Shown here: piece after piece, positions 48,059 through 57,144 of the stretch
Position numbering within the stretch: the stretch's first letter is position 1
Layout: each line of letters opens with the position of its first letter
NCBI GenBank assembly: GCA_903858815.1
Contig: CAIOKE010000110.1
Span: 1-62,030 of the forward strand
DNA: 62,030 bases
Direction: 5' to 3'
From: an uncultured Planctomycetaceae bacterium
Lineage (GTDB): Bacteria > Planctomycetota > Planctomycetia > Planctomycetales > Planctomycetaceae
Translations under genes and position numbers: made by a program
The notes under the pieces: generated by a model
The model's database searches: none
Seen by the model: the letters and a program-made list of their open reading frames with translations, nothing else
What the model was told of the DNA's origin: nothing

Positions 48059-48120
48059 AGCCGTTGGCGAAAGCCAACGGGTGTTTTGTGAGGGAGAACC
48101 GAGCTGGTGCTGGGTGGTCC
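48059..48120 (+). repeat. Two adjacent hairpin modules (GAAA-loop hairpin and ACCGAGC hairpin)
   Basis: 48061-48080 is a perfect 8-bp hairpin, CCGTTGGC-GAAA-GCCAACGG, with a stable GAAA loop. 48098-48115 is ACCGAGC-TGGT-GCTGGGT, one base off the perfect form at 33667. The order is the reverse of the tandem unit at 33667-33794. The rest of 47681-48602 holds no supported gene. Confidence 0.75.
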
Positions 48121-48611
48121 GAGAAGGACTGGTGAGGTTTCCGCCGAATCGCAATGCATGACCGTTCGGTTCAGCAGGAGCTTCAACCACCCGGGATGCG
48201 CAATACCGCAACCCTCTGGAGCGCTCGTCATTACCCATAAAAAAAGATGTTTATGATGCCGCTCCGATGTTGCGGAGGAGTAAATCAATCGTTTTCGGCT
48301 GGGTTTTTCCCTGGGCGTTGCCGAGGGCTACGTTGTGTCTGGCCGTTGGCCAGGTGTGGAACTCACGCGTGGCCGGACGGGTTGCGCAGGTCATGACAAG
48401 TCGGGAGGGCGAAGCTACCACTGAAACGATCAGGGAGAATTCTGCAAACTTCAGTGGCAATGCAAATGGCAGGTGCGTACGTGATTTCAAGTTGATCCGA
48501 AAACAGCTCGGGCAAACGCCACGGCAGCTGAACTTTCCATAAAGTCCTGCGTTCCAGGACGTCCGAATCACAGACTGTCGAACTGACTCAGGCCTGCAGG
48601 ACCAGTGACTG

Positions 48612-48731
48612 ACGCCAGGGACAAAAGTCGTCTGAGGCCGTCAAATTGACTCCAGCTCATTAAAAAAACATCGTGTTTTTGCAGTACGGGGCCGAGCAGG
48701 AAGGCGCGGGCTACATTTTTGTCCCTGGCGT
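48612..48731 (+). mobile_element. MITE-like element, copy 2
   Basis: 120 bases with perfect 15-bp inverted ends ACGCCAGGGACAAAA (48612-48626) and TTTTGTCCCTGGCGT (48717-48731). A perfect 9-bp direct repeat CAGTGACTG flanks it (48603-48611 and 48732-48740). The interior matches copy 1 at 15247-15365 at about 90%, including the AAAAACA-TCG-TGTTTTT hairpin (48664-48680) and the GCCGAGCAGGAA...GGGCTAC module (48691-48714). It has no coding capacity. It sits 31 bases beyond the end of the gene at 48762-49733, on its 3' side. Confidence 0.78.
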
Positions 48732-48761
48732 CAGTGACTGTCCCAACTACGGATGCTCAGA

Positions 48762-49733
48762 TCAGGATTCAGAGTCTGGAGTCGCAGGGCCTGACAGCGG
48801 GGCAGCCTCATCCTGCAGTGACGGTTTGCGTGCAAAGCGTTTTTGTCTTGCTGCGATACGACATCTGACAATCTGCCAGATGTCGTCGTACCAGACATCC
48901 AGTGTCTGCGTTCGAACAAGCTGCTGTGCTTCCGCAGCGGTCAGGCGCCGTGCCACCAGTTCAGCTCCCACGACGATAATACCAATCACGATCGTCAACA
49001 GCAGTGCGGCAGACTGCATCTCGGGCTCAGCTTCAATCGCCTCGCGAAACTGGCTGGTCAGGACTCGTCCGCGTGGCAGCAATGCGACGGTGAGGCAGCC
49101 GACGGTCGTGACAACCAGCAGCGTCAGCACTCCCCGGATCCCGGCTGTCTGCCACTGCACCAGTTGTTCGGAACGCGATGACCAGAATGCGGGACTACAC
49201 AGATCACTGAGCTGCACCGGCCGATTCTCTGTGTCGTCAGCACCCTGCTCCGTCGCATCATCCTGCAGATTCAGCGTGACATTGACCGAAGTCTGGCGTT
49301 CCTGCGCACGGAGTCCCGCAGTCAGTGATCGGGAAGCTGCTTCCTGTAAGATGGGCCGTTGTCGCCAGAGAAACATCAGAAATGTCAGAGCGGCGAGGCA
49401 GAAAACCAGCTCATTTTCCGCTTCAAGGCGACCGCGTACCTGGGGTTCCGTCAGCAGCAGATGCAGCAGCAGGCACAGCAGTACCAGCAATCCACCGGCA
49501 TGGCGCAGGGTCAGTAGAACCAATGCGGCAATCAGCAGGCGAATGGATGCTGCCAGTTGTGGCAGCAGGCAGAAAATCAGGATCGCAGTGCTGCTCATCG
49601 TCAGGAGCAACACGAGCAACCCGCGGAGCAGTGAGACTGTGGGTGACAGACGCAACGGTTTCAGGAGTGTGGGTTCGTGCTGTTGTTGACTGTCCGCGCT
49701 GTGTGTGTCGGCAGGCGTTGTTGCAGTGCTCAT
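48762..49733 (-). CDS. Multi-pass membrane protein of unknown function (MoxR cluster 2)
   Basis: 323 residues. About five or six hydrophobic segments are visible: roughly 33-52, 58-80, 82-95, 105-120, then after a charged loop about 205-225 and 245-265. A basic C-terminal tail follows. No domain is recognised. Its start overlaps the DUF58 gene by four bases (ATGA), so it is translationally coupled to the MoxR-DUF58 pair. Comparable clusters in other planctomycetes include a transglutaminase-like protein, which is missing here. Its likely role is membrane anchoring for the complex (inference). Confidence 0.7.
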   Translation of the reverse strand: MSTATTPADTHSADSQQQHEPTLLKPLRLSPTVSLLRGLLVLLLTMSSTAILIFCLLPQLAASIRLLIAALVLLTLRHAGGLLVLLCLLLHLLLTEPQVRGRLEAENELVFCLAALTFLMFLWRQRPILQEAASRSLTAGLRAQERQTSVNVTLNLQDDATEQGADDTENRPVQLSDLCSPAFWSSRSEQLVQWQTAGIRGVLTLLVVTTVGCLTVALLPRGRVLTSQFREAIEAEPEMQSAALLLTIVIGIIVVGAELVARRLTAAEAQQLVRTQTLDVWYDDIWQIVRCRIAARQKRFARKPSLQDEAAPLSGPATPDSES

Positions 49734-51436
49734 CGTGAGACTCCTGCCCCGGTTCGCCCTGTGCGGGCAAGGTCCATCTCAGTCAGCACGGCGTGAATGG
49801 CGGAATTCTCTCCGGAAAATGCGGCGACAACTCCCAACCGGCGCAGTTCACGCTGCAGTCCGGTCGCAAGCCCGCGAGTGCGAGTCTGTTCGGCTGCCAG
49901 CAGCAGATCCTCAGCAGTTGTGCCGGGGAGTTCCAGTGTGGTTGGAGCGGGGCGGCGAAACACAGGTGTCGGGCAGACGCAGACAACGCGATGATGTCGC
50001 GATCGGGCCAGTCGGAGTGCCGGGAGCAGTCGCGAAATGCCGTGACTGCTTTCGAGCAGATCTGCGAAGATGACAAAGACCTCGTTGTCCTTCGCTCGTG
50101 AAACGGCTGTGACCAGTGTTTGTGCCAGTGTGTCGAGGCGGGTCACGCTGTCATGGAATCCGCGGCCGCGAACAGGCACGACGGGGGCCAGCCAGGCCAT
50201 TCCGCACTGACTGAGAAAGCTCTGACAGCAGGCGGCCAGCAGGGCATCGTCCAGCAGCAGCTGCACCTGCCGCTCGACTGTCATTCCGGACAACTGAGCG
50301 ATTGCCGATGCCAGCAACGCTCGGTTCTGCTGCCGTCGACGACTCCACGGCAACAGCGGAAACAGCCTGAAAGGCAGTGAGTTGATGCGGGGATTCAGCA
50401 GCTGTGGAAACTGCTGATTCAGGACTGCAAGAGTAGACTGCTGCAGTTCAGTGGTCAATCGCGTGAGCAGCGGTCGGGGATTGACGGCGAAATCCGCCAT
50501 GGTCTGCAGAAGCTGCTGAAAGCCTCGATCGCCGGTCTGCTGCCCCAAAGTGTGCAGGCCACGTTCATCAAAGCAGACAATTCCTGCAGAATCACCGGCC
50601 GACAGTGCATTGCGAGCGACCGAGGCGGCGACAAAGCAGGCCTGGTCCAGCAGGCGACTGCCAAAGCCCCCAACCCGCATGCTGATGCCACCGTCAAGGA
50701 ACAGCTGCAGGCGGATGGGGACTTCCGATTCGTATTGTCGAGTCATCAGGCGGTCACGGCGGGCCGAGACTTTCCAGGCAATCGATTTGGGCGGATCGCC
50801 GGGGACATAATCCCGCAGCTCCAGCAGCTCAGAACCCATGCCGGCCCGCTGCAGCCGATGAATGCCGTGTCGGGGGATGGCATTCATGCGTTTAATCAAC
50901 GGACGATGCTCGCCGGTTTCCAGCCATGCCGGCAGGACTCGAAAAGTCTGCCGACAGGGAACGAAGCTTTCCGAGCGGAAGAAGCCGTGTCGATCCTGCA
51001 GAATGATGCGGAATCCTGGCAGAATCAGCTGACCAGTACCGCGCAGTCGCCCGCTCCAGGTGAAGGTCGCCGATCGAAATGCAGAACTGACCTGCACCTG
51101 GTGGGCAGATTGCTGCACATCAATGTTTTCCGGCAGCACATCTTCGATTCGCAGGGGCGGATGACAGACAGTTCCACCGGTGGAAATGCGAACTTCGACA
51201 CGCATCAGTCGACCGGCCTGCAGTGTGCCGTTCGAGTCGCAGTGATCGTTGACAACACGCTGAAACTGCAACCGCGGGATCAGCCTGATCCGACGCCATT
51301 GAAACCACGCATACTCCAGCATCAGCCAGAGTACTGTCGACAGCGCCAGGGCAGAGACGGTGGCCTGTCCGCGGATCAGTCCGGCAAACAGTCCGCACAG
51401 TGCGACCAGCAGAACCGCTCGGCCAGGTGCTGTCAT
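49730..51436 (-). CDS. DUF58 domain protein, membrane-anchored (cluster 2)
   Basis: 568 residues. Two short hydrophobic segments at the N-terminus (about 6-22 and 26-45) anchor the protein, followed by a beta-rich domain. The DUF58 signature 'ELRDYVPGDPPKSIAWKVSARRDRLMTRQYESE' is at about 205-238. At the position of the VWA metal site it reads FLDGGISM instead of D-x-S-x-S, so the metal site looks degenerate, unlike cluster 1. It overlaps both neighbours by four bases. It should work with the MoxR ATPase encoded just upstream. Confidence 0.88.
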   Translation of the reverse strand: MTAPGRAVLLVALCGLFAGLIRGQATVSALALSTVLWLMLEYAWFQWRRIRLIPRLQFQRVVNDHCDSNGTLQAGRLMRVEVRISTGGTVCHPPLRIEDVLPENIDVQQSAHQVQVSSAFRSATFTWSGRLRGTGQLILPGFRIILQDRHGFFRSESFVPCRQTFRVLPAWLETGEHRPLIKRMNAIPRHGIHRLQRAGMGSELLELRDYVPGDPPKSIAWKVSARRDRLMTRQYESEVPIRLQLFLDGGISMRVGGFGSRLLDQACFVAASVARNALSAGDSAGIVCFDERGLHTLGQQTGDRGFQQLLQTMADFAVNPRPLLTRLTTELQQSTLAVLNQQFPQLLNPRINSLPFRLFPLLPWSRRRQQNRALLASAIAQLSGMTVERQVQLLLDDALLAACCQSFLSQCGMAWLAPVVPVRGRGFHDSVTRLDTLAQTLVTAVSRAKDNEVFVIFADLLESSHGISRLLPALRLARSRHHRVVCVCPTPVFRRPAPTTLELPGTTAEDLLLAAEQTRTRGLATGLQRELRRLGVVAAFSGENSAIHAVLTEMDLARTGRTGAGVSR

Positions 51437-52401
51437 CGCGGGCGATCCTGCACGACCGGGACGCTGCGGATGACCTGCTGAATGACCGCATCGACTCGCC
51501 GTCCATCCAGTTCCGCCTCAGGTCGCAGAATCAGGCGATGGCTGAGCACTGGCAGGCAGACGTCCTGGATATCGGCGTGAGTCAGAAAGCCGCGTCCGTG
51601 CAGCAGCGCCTGGGCGCGAGCAGCCTTCAGCAGACTGATGGCTGCTCGCGGACTGGCACCAAGAGCGAGGTCGGCATGGCGACGACTTTGCCGCACAAGG
51701 TCGACCACATATTCCTGCAGTTCACGGGTGGCGTAAACAGTATCAAGGGCGGCACGCATGGCAAGAATTTCATCGGCTGTGGTGACCGGCGCCGGACGCG
51801 CCGCCGGGCGACTGTGCAGATCCAGCATGGCAACTTCCTGATCTCGCTCAGGGTAGCCAACATTGACCCGAAACAGAAACCGGTCCAGCTGTGCTTCAGG
51901 CAGGCGGTAAACACCTTCCTGCTCAATCGGGTTCTGAGTGGCCAGCACCATGAAGGGGTCAGGCAGTGGCAGCGTCCGCCCTTCAATCGTTGTCTGCCGC
52001 TCCTGCATCGCTTCCAGCAGAGCCGATTGAGTTCGAGCGGGTGCGCGGTTCAGTTCATCAGCCAGCAGCAGTTGACAGAATACTGGTCCCTTACGCAGGA
52101 CGAATTCACTGGTGGCACGATCCAGAACCTGCGTTCCGGTCACGTCCGACGGCAGCAGATCCGGAGTAAACTGGATGCGTTCGAAATGCAGTCCCAGCAC
52201 GCTGGAAAAAGTTCGGCACAGCGTCGTCTTGGCCGTTCCGGGAACACCTTCAAGCAGTACATGACCGCCTGCCAGCAGGGCCATCAGCAGCTGATCCGTG
52301 ACGGCTTCCAACCCCACCACAACCTGCGACACAGCCTGCTGAGTCTGTTCGCGAAGGAAACGTACCTGAGCTGCTGTATCTGTGGAAAAACCGGAACTCA
52401 C
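51433..52401 (-). CDS. MoxR-family AAA+ ATPase (cluster 2)
   Basis: 322 residues. Walker A G52-VPGTAKT59, Walker B LLADELNRAP (about 120), and 'MVLATQNPIEQEGVYRLPEAQLDRFLFRV' define a MoxR ATPase. It heads a three-gene unit (moxR, DUF58, membrane protein) in which every junction is a four-base ATGA overlap. It is distinct from the MoxR at 35002-36030, so the window carries two paralogous systems. Confidence 0.93.
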   Translation of the reverse strand: MSSGFSTDTAAQVRFLREQTQQAVSQVVVGLEAVTDQLLMALLAGGHVLLEGVPGTAKTTLCRTFSSVLGLHFERIQFTPDLLPSDVTGTQVLDRATSEFVLRKGPVFCQLLLADELNRAPARTQSALLEAMQERQTTIEGRTLPLPDPFMVLATQNPIEQEGVYRLPEAQLDRFLFRVNVGYPERDQEVAMLDLHSRPAARPAPVTTADEILAMRAALDTVYATRELQEYVVDLVRQSRRHADLALGASPRAAISLLKAARAQALLHGRGFLTHADIQDVCLPVLSHRLILRPEAELDGRRVDAVIQQVIRSVPVVQDRPR

Positions 52402-52677
52402 GGCGGCGCTTTTCTGTTGACTGCTGGGGAAATGGGCGGTACGCGGTTGGCGACCGCGACAGAGAATAGCAGGAAACGTTTCAAGATCGAGCGATTCCTG
52501 TGGTCAGGGAATGACGCAGGCAGGATTTTTCCGGATCATCCACCACTCAGACTGTTGTGATTCTGACCCGGAACAAACCGGTACTGTCTGGATTCCCGCA
52601 ATTCGGCCGAGTACGATCCGGGATCACACCGTCGTTCCCGGCTACCCCCTGCATTCTTCGGCAACTGCGCACGTCTT

Positions 52678-53304
52678 ATGATTGATCGCACCAGTACATC
52701 GTTCACCGACAGTTGTTCTGCTGAATTGACCGAGCTGCTGGAGGCTGCGGAGTTGACGGGGGCTGAGCAGTCCGTGGCTGATGCGGCAGAGGCGGTGGAC
52801 TGGGTTGTGCTGGCTCGTTATGGGCTGGTGCCACAGGTGGCGCGATTTGGCGGTACCGGTGAAGTTCCGACGCGCGATCAGGAAATCGTGGTGACGACAG
52901 AGCGTGGTACAGAGGCCGCAGTTGTGCTGCAGGCTCTGACGGCTCGTGGCACGCAGGGAGTGACGGACCAGCAGCTGACCGGACGAGTGCTGCGGCAGAT
53001 GTCCTCAACGGATCATCTGTCGGTGCAACAGCGCAGGCAGGCAGCCGAAACGTCCTTTGCAGCCTGGATGCAGCGAGCTGCCGCCTGGAAGCTGCAGCTG
53101 CAGATCATCGATCTTGAGCAGACACTGGATGACCGCCTGATTCTGTATGTGCTGAATGATCGTGGCCCTGAAACAACTCGTCTGGCACTGCTGGCGGCGG
53201 CTGCCGGTCATGGTGTGATTCATGTGCAGCCGGTTTCTGCCGCAGGGATTGTTCCGGAAAAGTCGGGTGGTGGATGTGGCGACTGCGGCTGTTCGACTCA
53301 CTGA
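52678..53304 (+). CDS. PSP1-domain (RicT/YaaT-like) protein with Cys-rich tail
   Basis: 208 residues, soluble. The arrangement matches the PSP1 domain: 'VVLARYGLVPQVARFG' (about 47-62), 'DQEIVVTTERGTEAAVVLQ' (about 69-87), and after a helical part 'LQLQIIDLEQTLDDRLILYVLND' (about 138-160). PSP1 proteins include RicT (YaaT), part of the Bacillus Y-complex that promotes mRNA maturation. Here the C-terminus ends in GGGCGDCGCSTH, a small Cys cluster that could bind a metal or Fe-S cluster. It lies 21 bases upstream of the sugar-binding lipoprotein. The domain call is moderately firm; the function is inferred. Confidence 0.68.
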   Translation: MIDRTSTSFTDSCSAELTELLEAAELTGAEQSVADAAEAVDWVVLARYGLVPQVARFGGTGEVPTRDQEIVVTTERGTEAAVVLQALTARGTQGVTDQQLTGRVLRQMSSTDHLSVQQRRQAAETSFAAWMQRAAAWKLQLQIIDLEQTLDDRLILYVLNDRGPETTRLALLAAAAGHGVIHVQPVSAAGIVPEKSGGGCGDCGCSTH

Positions 53305-53325
53305 AACACGATTGGAAGACTGAAT

Positions 53326-54378
53326 ATGTGCAGTGCTGAAGCAACGGGTTGGCGAGTGTCTGTGCTGGCACTGGTGTTGCTGGGGTGTATCGCGGGCTGT
53401 ACGGAATCCGAATCCCCGGCAGGCGCTGCGGTGAACGGCACTGCAGGTGACTCGGCAGAGTCTGCGGCTGGTTCGGCAGTCGCAGCAGAACGGCCACGGA
53501 TTGCTCTGGTGATGAAGTCACTGGCGAACGAATTTTTTGCGACCATGGCTGAAGGCGCGAAAACTCATGCAACCGCCCATGCGGACGATTATGAGCTGAT
53601 TGTGAATGGCATTCAGGACGAAACAGACCTTGCGGGTCAGGTGGGACTTGTTGAGCAGATGATGGCGCAGCAGGTGTCAGCCATCGTGATTGCTCCGGCC
53701 GATTCCAAAGCCCTCGTACCGGTGCTTCGAAAAGCCTGCGACGCCGGGATTGTGGTTGTGAATATTGACAACCGGCTGGATACGGACGTGCTGCGCGAGC
53801 AACAGGTGCAGATCCCTTTTGTGGGGCCGGACAATCGAGCGGGGGCAAAGGCTGTGGGGTTGCAGCTGGCGAAATCACTGCAGGCGGGTGATGAGGTTGT
53901 GATTCTGGAAGGTCTTGAAACATCGTTTAACGGCCAGCAGCGGAAGCTGGGGTTCACGGAAGCCGCAACTGAGGCTCAATTGAAGATCGTGGCTTCGCAG
54001 TCAGCGCAGTGGGAGATGGATATTGCCAATCAGCAGACTGCTGCCCTGCTGACGGCTCATCCTCGCCTGAAAGGGATCCTTGCCTGTAATGACAGTATGG
54101 CGCTGGGGGCACTTGCGGCGGTGCGGGCTGCTGAGCGAACGGACATCAGAATCGCCGGCTTTGATAACATCGGAGCGGTACGGCAGGCGATTCAGGACGG
54201 CCAGATTCTGGTGACGGCTGATCAACATGGGGATCAGCTGGCAGTCTATGGAATCGAAACGGCTCTGGAGCTGTTGCAGGGTGTGTCGGCTCCGGGAGAC
54301 GGTGTGGCAGCGCAGAGAACTGTCAGGGATCGCGAAACGGCTGTGGATGTGATTACAAAGGAAACACTCTCGCGCTGA
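53326..54378 (+). CDS. Sugar ABC transporter substrate-binding lipoprotein (RbsB-like)
   Basis: 350 residues. A signal sequence ends at a lipobox IAGC (Cys25). The mature protein is a type I periplasmic binding fold of the ribose/galactose family: 'RIALVMKSLANEFFATMAEGAKTHA' (about 64-88), 'AIVIAPADSKALVPVL', 'VVNIDNRLD', and 'GILACNDSMALGALAAVRAA' in the second lobe. It should bind a sugar or sugar-like ligand outside the cytoplasmic membrane. No ABC permease or ATPase gene is adjacent. It follows the PSP1 gene closely. Confidence 0.9.
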   Translation: MCSAEATGWRVSVLALVLLGCIAGCTESESPAGAAVNGTAGDSAESAAGSAVAAERPRIALVMKSLANEFFATMAEGAKTHATAHADDYELIVNGIQDETDLAGQVGLVEQMMAQQVSAIVIAPADSKALVPVLRKACDAGIVVVNIDNRLDTDVLREQQVQIPFVGPDNRAGAKAVGLQLAKSLQAGDEVVILEGLETSFNGQQRKLGFTEAATEAQLKIVASQSAQWEMDIANQQTAALLTAHPRLKGILACNDSMALGALAAVRAAERTDIRIAGFDNIGAVRQAIQDGQILVTADQHGDQLAVYGIETALELLQGVSAPGDGVAAQRTVRDRETAVDVITKETLSR

Positions 54379-54518
54379 CCAGTGGCTGATGTGGCAGCCT
54401 TGCAGTCGGCTGGCAGATCGTGCTAATCTCCGTAGACTGGTGATTTTGCGGGGTGTTGGCGGTTTTCGGCGTTCAGTTTTCGGTGTTTGGTGTTTGGTGG
54501 GCAGGAGGCCAACGGTCG

Positions 54519-55859
54519 ATGACAGTGCAGCGTGGACGCAGAATTCAGGCGCGGCGAACTGCAGCGTTACTGACGTGGGTGGCACTGGCGGTGCTGGCTG
54601 CCCTGCTGCGTTATGCTCGTGCGAATGGTCTGATTCGTGCGGAAGTGTGGGAGCCAGCGGCTTTGCTGTTGACGGGGTTTCTGACGATTCTGTCCTTGTT
54701 CTGCTGGCTGCTGTTTGCGCCGCGCAGGTCATCTGCTGAAGACAGTGCGGGTCTGTTTTTTGGCGGGTTGCTGACGCTGATCCCGCCGGCTTTTATTGCC
54801 TGGAATCTGATGCCGGCAGAGTCGCCGCTGAAGTCGTGGCTGACACTGGGCGTGCTGGTATTCGGTGTCCTGGCGATTCTCAGTCCGATCCCTGAAGAAT
54901 TGTTTCGAGTGCCGCGTGATCGTCGCAGTTATCTGCAGTTGGTGACGGATGCGACGCTGGCGACGATGGATGCAGCTTCTGAGCAGACACAGTTTGAACG
55001 TCTGGCAGTGCGGACTGTTTTTCGGCTGACGGGTGGTAGTGATGGTGCGACCGGGGAAACTTCGGCGGCCGGCAGGCGACAGGCTGCACAGAATCGAACT
55101 GAGCAGGCCCGTGATCCGTGGACAGACCCGTTTCATGGAACTGGTCGGACATTGAGTCGAGTGCGTTCTGCGATCAGTGCGGCCGGGAGTGCGATGAGTA
55201 CTGCGGCTGTGAACGTGCTGCGGACAGCCCAGTCTGTCAGGCACGATGGCGTTGGACCAGCACAGCAGTCGCCGAGCACCGTTTCGCCCAACGGGGCACC
55301 CCCGTTGCCAATTCCTGTGGCTGAATCTGTGGCAGCTCGATTTCCGTTGCCGTCCGTATCACCGGCTCCGGTATCAGCATTGCTTCCGGCCGCCGGATCG
55401 CCTGCTGTGCCAGCATCGGGGCGGATATCCAGCGAGGCCAGTCTGCAGGATCTGGATCGTCGTCTGCGCGCGGAGTTTGGTGATGGGGAGGGCGATGACA
55501 GTGCCGCAGATGCAACAGATGCAGAGGCAGTGTCTGGCGGTCTGACAGCAGTGCAGCATTCGGCAGACGCGGTGCAGATGCAGCGAGTGCAGGACGAGTT
55601 TGGTGGCGAGAATATTGAAGGAACTGCGGTAGTGCGGTTTCAGGTGGGGCAGAAGCGGGCGCACGTGCACATTCCGTTTTCACCGCCTCTGCCTGGGATT
55701 CCGGATGTGGAGTGTGAGCCGGCGGGTGGCGAGTCTGTGCGTGTGAAGGTTGCTATGCGACAGGCGTATGGAGTGCGTCTGGAGGTGCGTCGAGCGGAGG
55801 CATCGCAGCCTTTGCAGGCTGAGATCTCATTTGCCGCGGCGGCGGCACCAGTCAGGTGA
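54519..55859 (+). CDS. Membrane protein of unknown function, upstream of cysQ
   Basis: 446 residues from the ATG at 54519, preceded by AGGAGG; an in-frame start at 54453 would include repetitive G/T-rich DNA. Four N-terminal membrane helices (about 13-33, 44-66, 75-96, 102-120) are followed by a soluble region rich in Ala/Pro/Ser. The C-terminus is a compact beta domain (about 365-440) with the run 'HIPFSPPLPGIPDVECEP'. I do not recognise the family. It ends 13 bases before cysQ, so the two are probably co-transcribed. Confidence 0.65.
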   Translation: MTVQRGRRIQARRTAALLTWVALAVLAALLRYARANGLIRAEVWEPAALLLTGFLTILSLFCWLLFAPRRSSAEDSAGLFFGGLLTLIPPAFIAWNLMPAESPLKSWLTLGVLVFGVLAILSPIPEELFRVPRDRRSYLQLVTDATLATMDAASEQTQFERLAVRTVFRLTGGSDGATGETSAAGRRQAAQNRTEQARDPWTDPFHGTGRTLSRVRSAISAAGSAMSTAAVNVLRTAQSVRHDGVGPAQQSPSTVSPNGAPPLPIPVAESVAARFPLPSVSPAPVSALLPAAGSPAVPASGRISSEASLQDLDRRLRAEFGDGEGDDSAADATDAEAVSGGLTAVQHSADAVQMQRVQDEFGGENIEGTAVVRFQVGQKRAHVHIPFSPPLPGIPDVECEPAGGESVRVKVAMRQAYGVRLEVRRAEASQPLQAEISFAAAAAPVR

Positions 55860-55872
55860 ACAGAGTTCAGAT

Positions 55873-56859
55873 ATGAATCAGGGATTGAAGCGGGAACTGG
55901 AAATCGGTTTGCAGGCGGTTCGTCAGGCGGCCGGACTGTGTCGTCAGGTGCAGTCAGCGATCAATACGGAATCACTGTCGAAGCAGGACAGCAGCCCGGT
56001 GACTGTGGCCGATTTTGGCAGCCAGGCTCTGATCTGTCGCCTGCTGCGTTCTGAGTTTCCGGGGGACCCGGTGATAGGCGAGGAGGGTGCGGCGGAACTG
56101 CGGACGCCGGCGGGCGAGGATTTTCTGCGGCAGGTACTTTCGCTGTGTGAGCAGAGTGGTGCGTCAGGATCGGCTGATGAGGTCTGTGACTGGATTGATC
56201 ACGGCGGTGCCTCGCAATACTCGGCCCGCTTCTGGACCCTGGATCCGATTGATGGAACGAAGGGATTTCTGCGAAAGGAACAGTACGCGATTTCGCTTGC
56301 ACTGATACTGAACGGTCAGATTGAGCTGGGGATTCTTGGCTGCCCCAACATGGAGTTTCCGGGTGCGGGGCATGGAGTGCTGGCGTGGGCGGTCCGGGGC
56401 TATGGTGCATGGCAGCAGCCGTTGTTTGGGGTTGAACAGTCGGCGATCGCGATTCGGACCAGCGGGACCGCTGATCCTGCACAGCTGACCATCTGCGAAT
56501 CAGTGGAGTCCGGCCATAGTGCTCATGACTGGTCAGGATTGATCGCCGGTGACCTTGCGGTACAGAAGTCGCCCTTGCGGATGGACAGTCAGTGCAAGTA
56601 TCTGGCTGTGGCTCGTGGCGATGCGGATCTGTACCTGCGTTTGCCGACGAAAAAGGGTTATCAGGAAAAGATCTGGGATCATGCGGGTGGAGTACTGCTG
56701 GTTCAGGAGGCCGGTGGTCAGGTGACAGACATCGGTGGGCGGTTGCTGGATTTCCGGCAGGGATCGACACTGGCATTGAATGAAGGCGTGGTGGCAACGA
56801 ACGGTCGGGTACATCCGGTGGTATTGCGAGCGGTAGAGCGGCATCGTCCGATGCCGTAG
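55873..56859 (+). CDS. cysQ: 3'(2'),5'-bisphosphate nucleotidase (CysQ/Hal2-like)
   Basis: 328 residues from the ATG at 55873. The inositol-monophosphatase-superfamily metal site is clear: 'VTVADFGSQAL', GEEGAAEL, LDPIDGTKGF (about 126-135) and WDHAGGVLLVQEAGG near the C-terminus. The GTKGFLR continuation favours the Hal2/CysQ group, which hydrolyses 3'-phosphoadenosine 5'-phosphate to AMP. The long upstream frame from 55750 is not used. In a sulfatase-rich organism it may also relate to sulfate handling, though no other sulfur gene is adjacent. Confidence 0.88.
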   Translation: MNQGLKRELEIGLQAVRQAAGLCRQVQSAINTESLSKQDSSPVTVADFGSQALICRLLRSEFPGDPVIGEEGAAELRTPAGEDFLRQVLSLCEQSGASGSADEVCDWIDHGGASQYSARFWTLDPIDGTKGFLRKEQYAISLALILNGQIELGILGCPNMEFPGAGHGVLAWAVRGYGAWQQPLFGVEQSAIAIRTSGTADPAQLTICESVESGHSAHDWSGLIAGDLAVQKSPLRMDSQCKYLAVARGDADLYLRLPTKKGYQEKIWDHAGGVLLVQEAGGQVTDIGGRLLDFRQGSTLALNEGVVATNGRVHPVVLRAVERHRPMP

Positions 56860-57144
56860 TGCTGGGTGGGCAGCCGTCTGGCGGGCGGTCCGTCCGTTGG
56901 CAGCGGCCGATTGTGGGCTGGTGGGGCAGTTGGTTGGAGGGGCATCCATGGGGCGCGGATTTCGGTCAGAATCGGTCGGAATCAGCTCGTTTTTCCTTGA
57001 TTTGCCACTTTTTTGCTTTTTGTGAGTTTTTCAGGAACTTTTCCCGGCGGTTGGTCGTCCGGTATTCACAGGGGATGCACTGCGCGCAGTGGCTTCTTCC
57101 CTGCTGGTATTTCCTACGTTCTCGTCCTGCCGAACAATCTGCCC

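Noticed and set aside
48267-48542. Plus-strand frame of 91 codons before the MITE-like element
   Set aside because: It overlaps sequence that recurs in inverted form near 59.1 kb and has no ribosome site; treated as repeat DNA.
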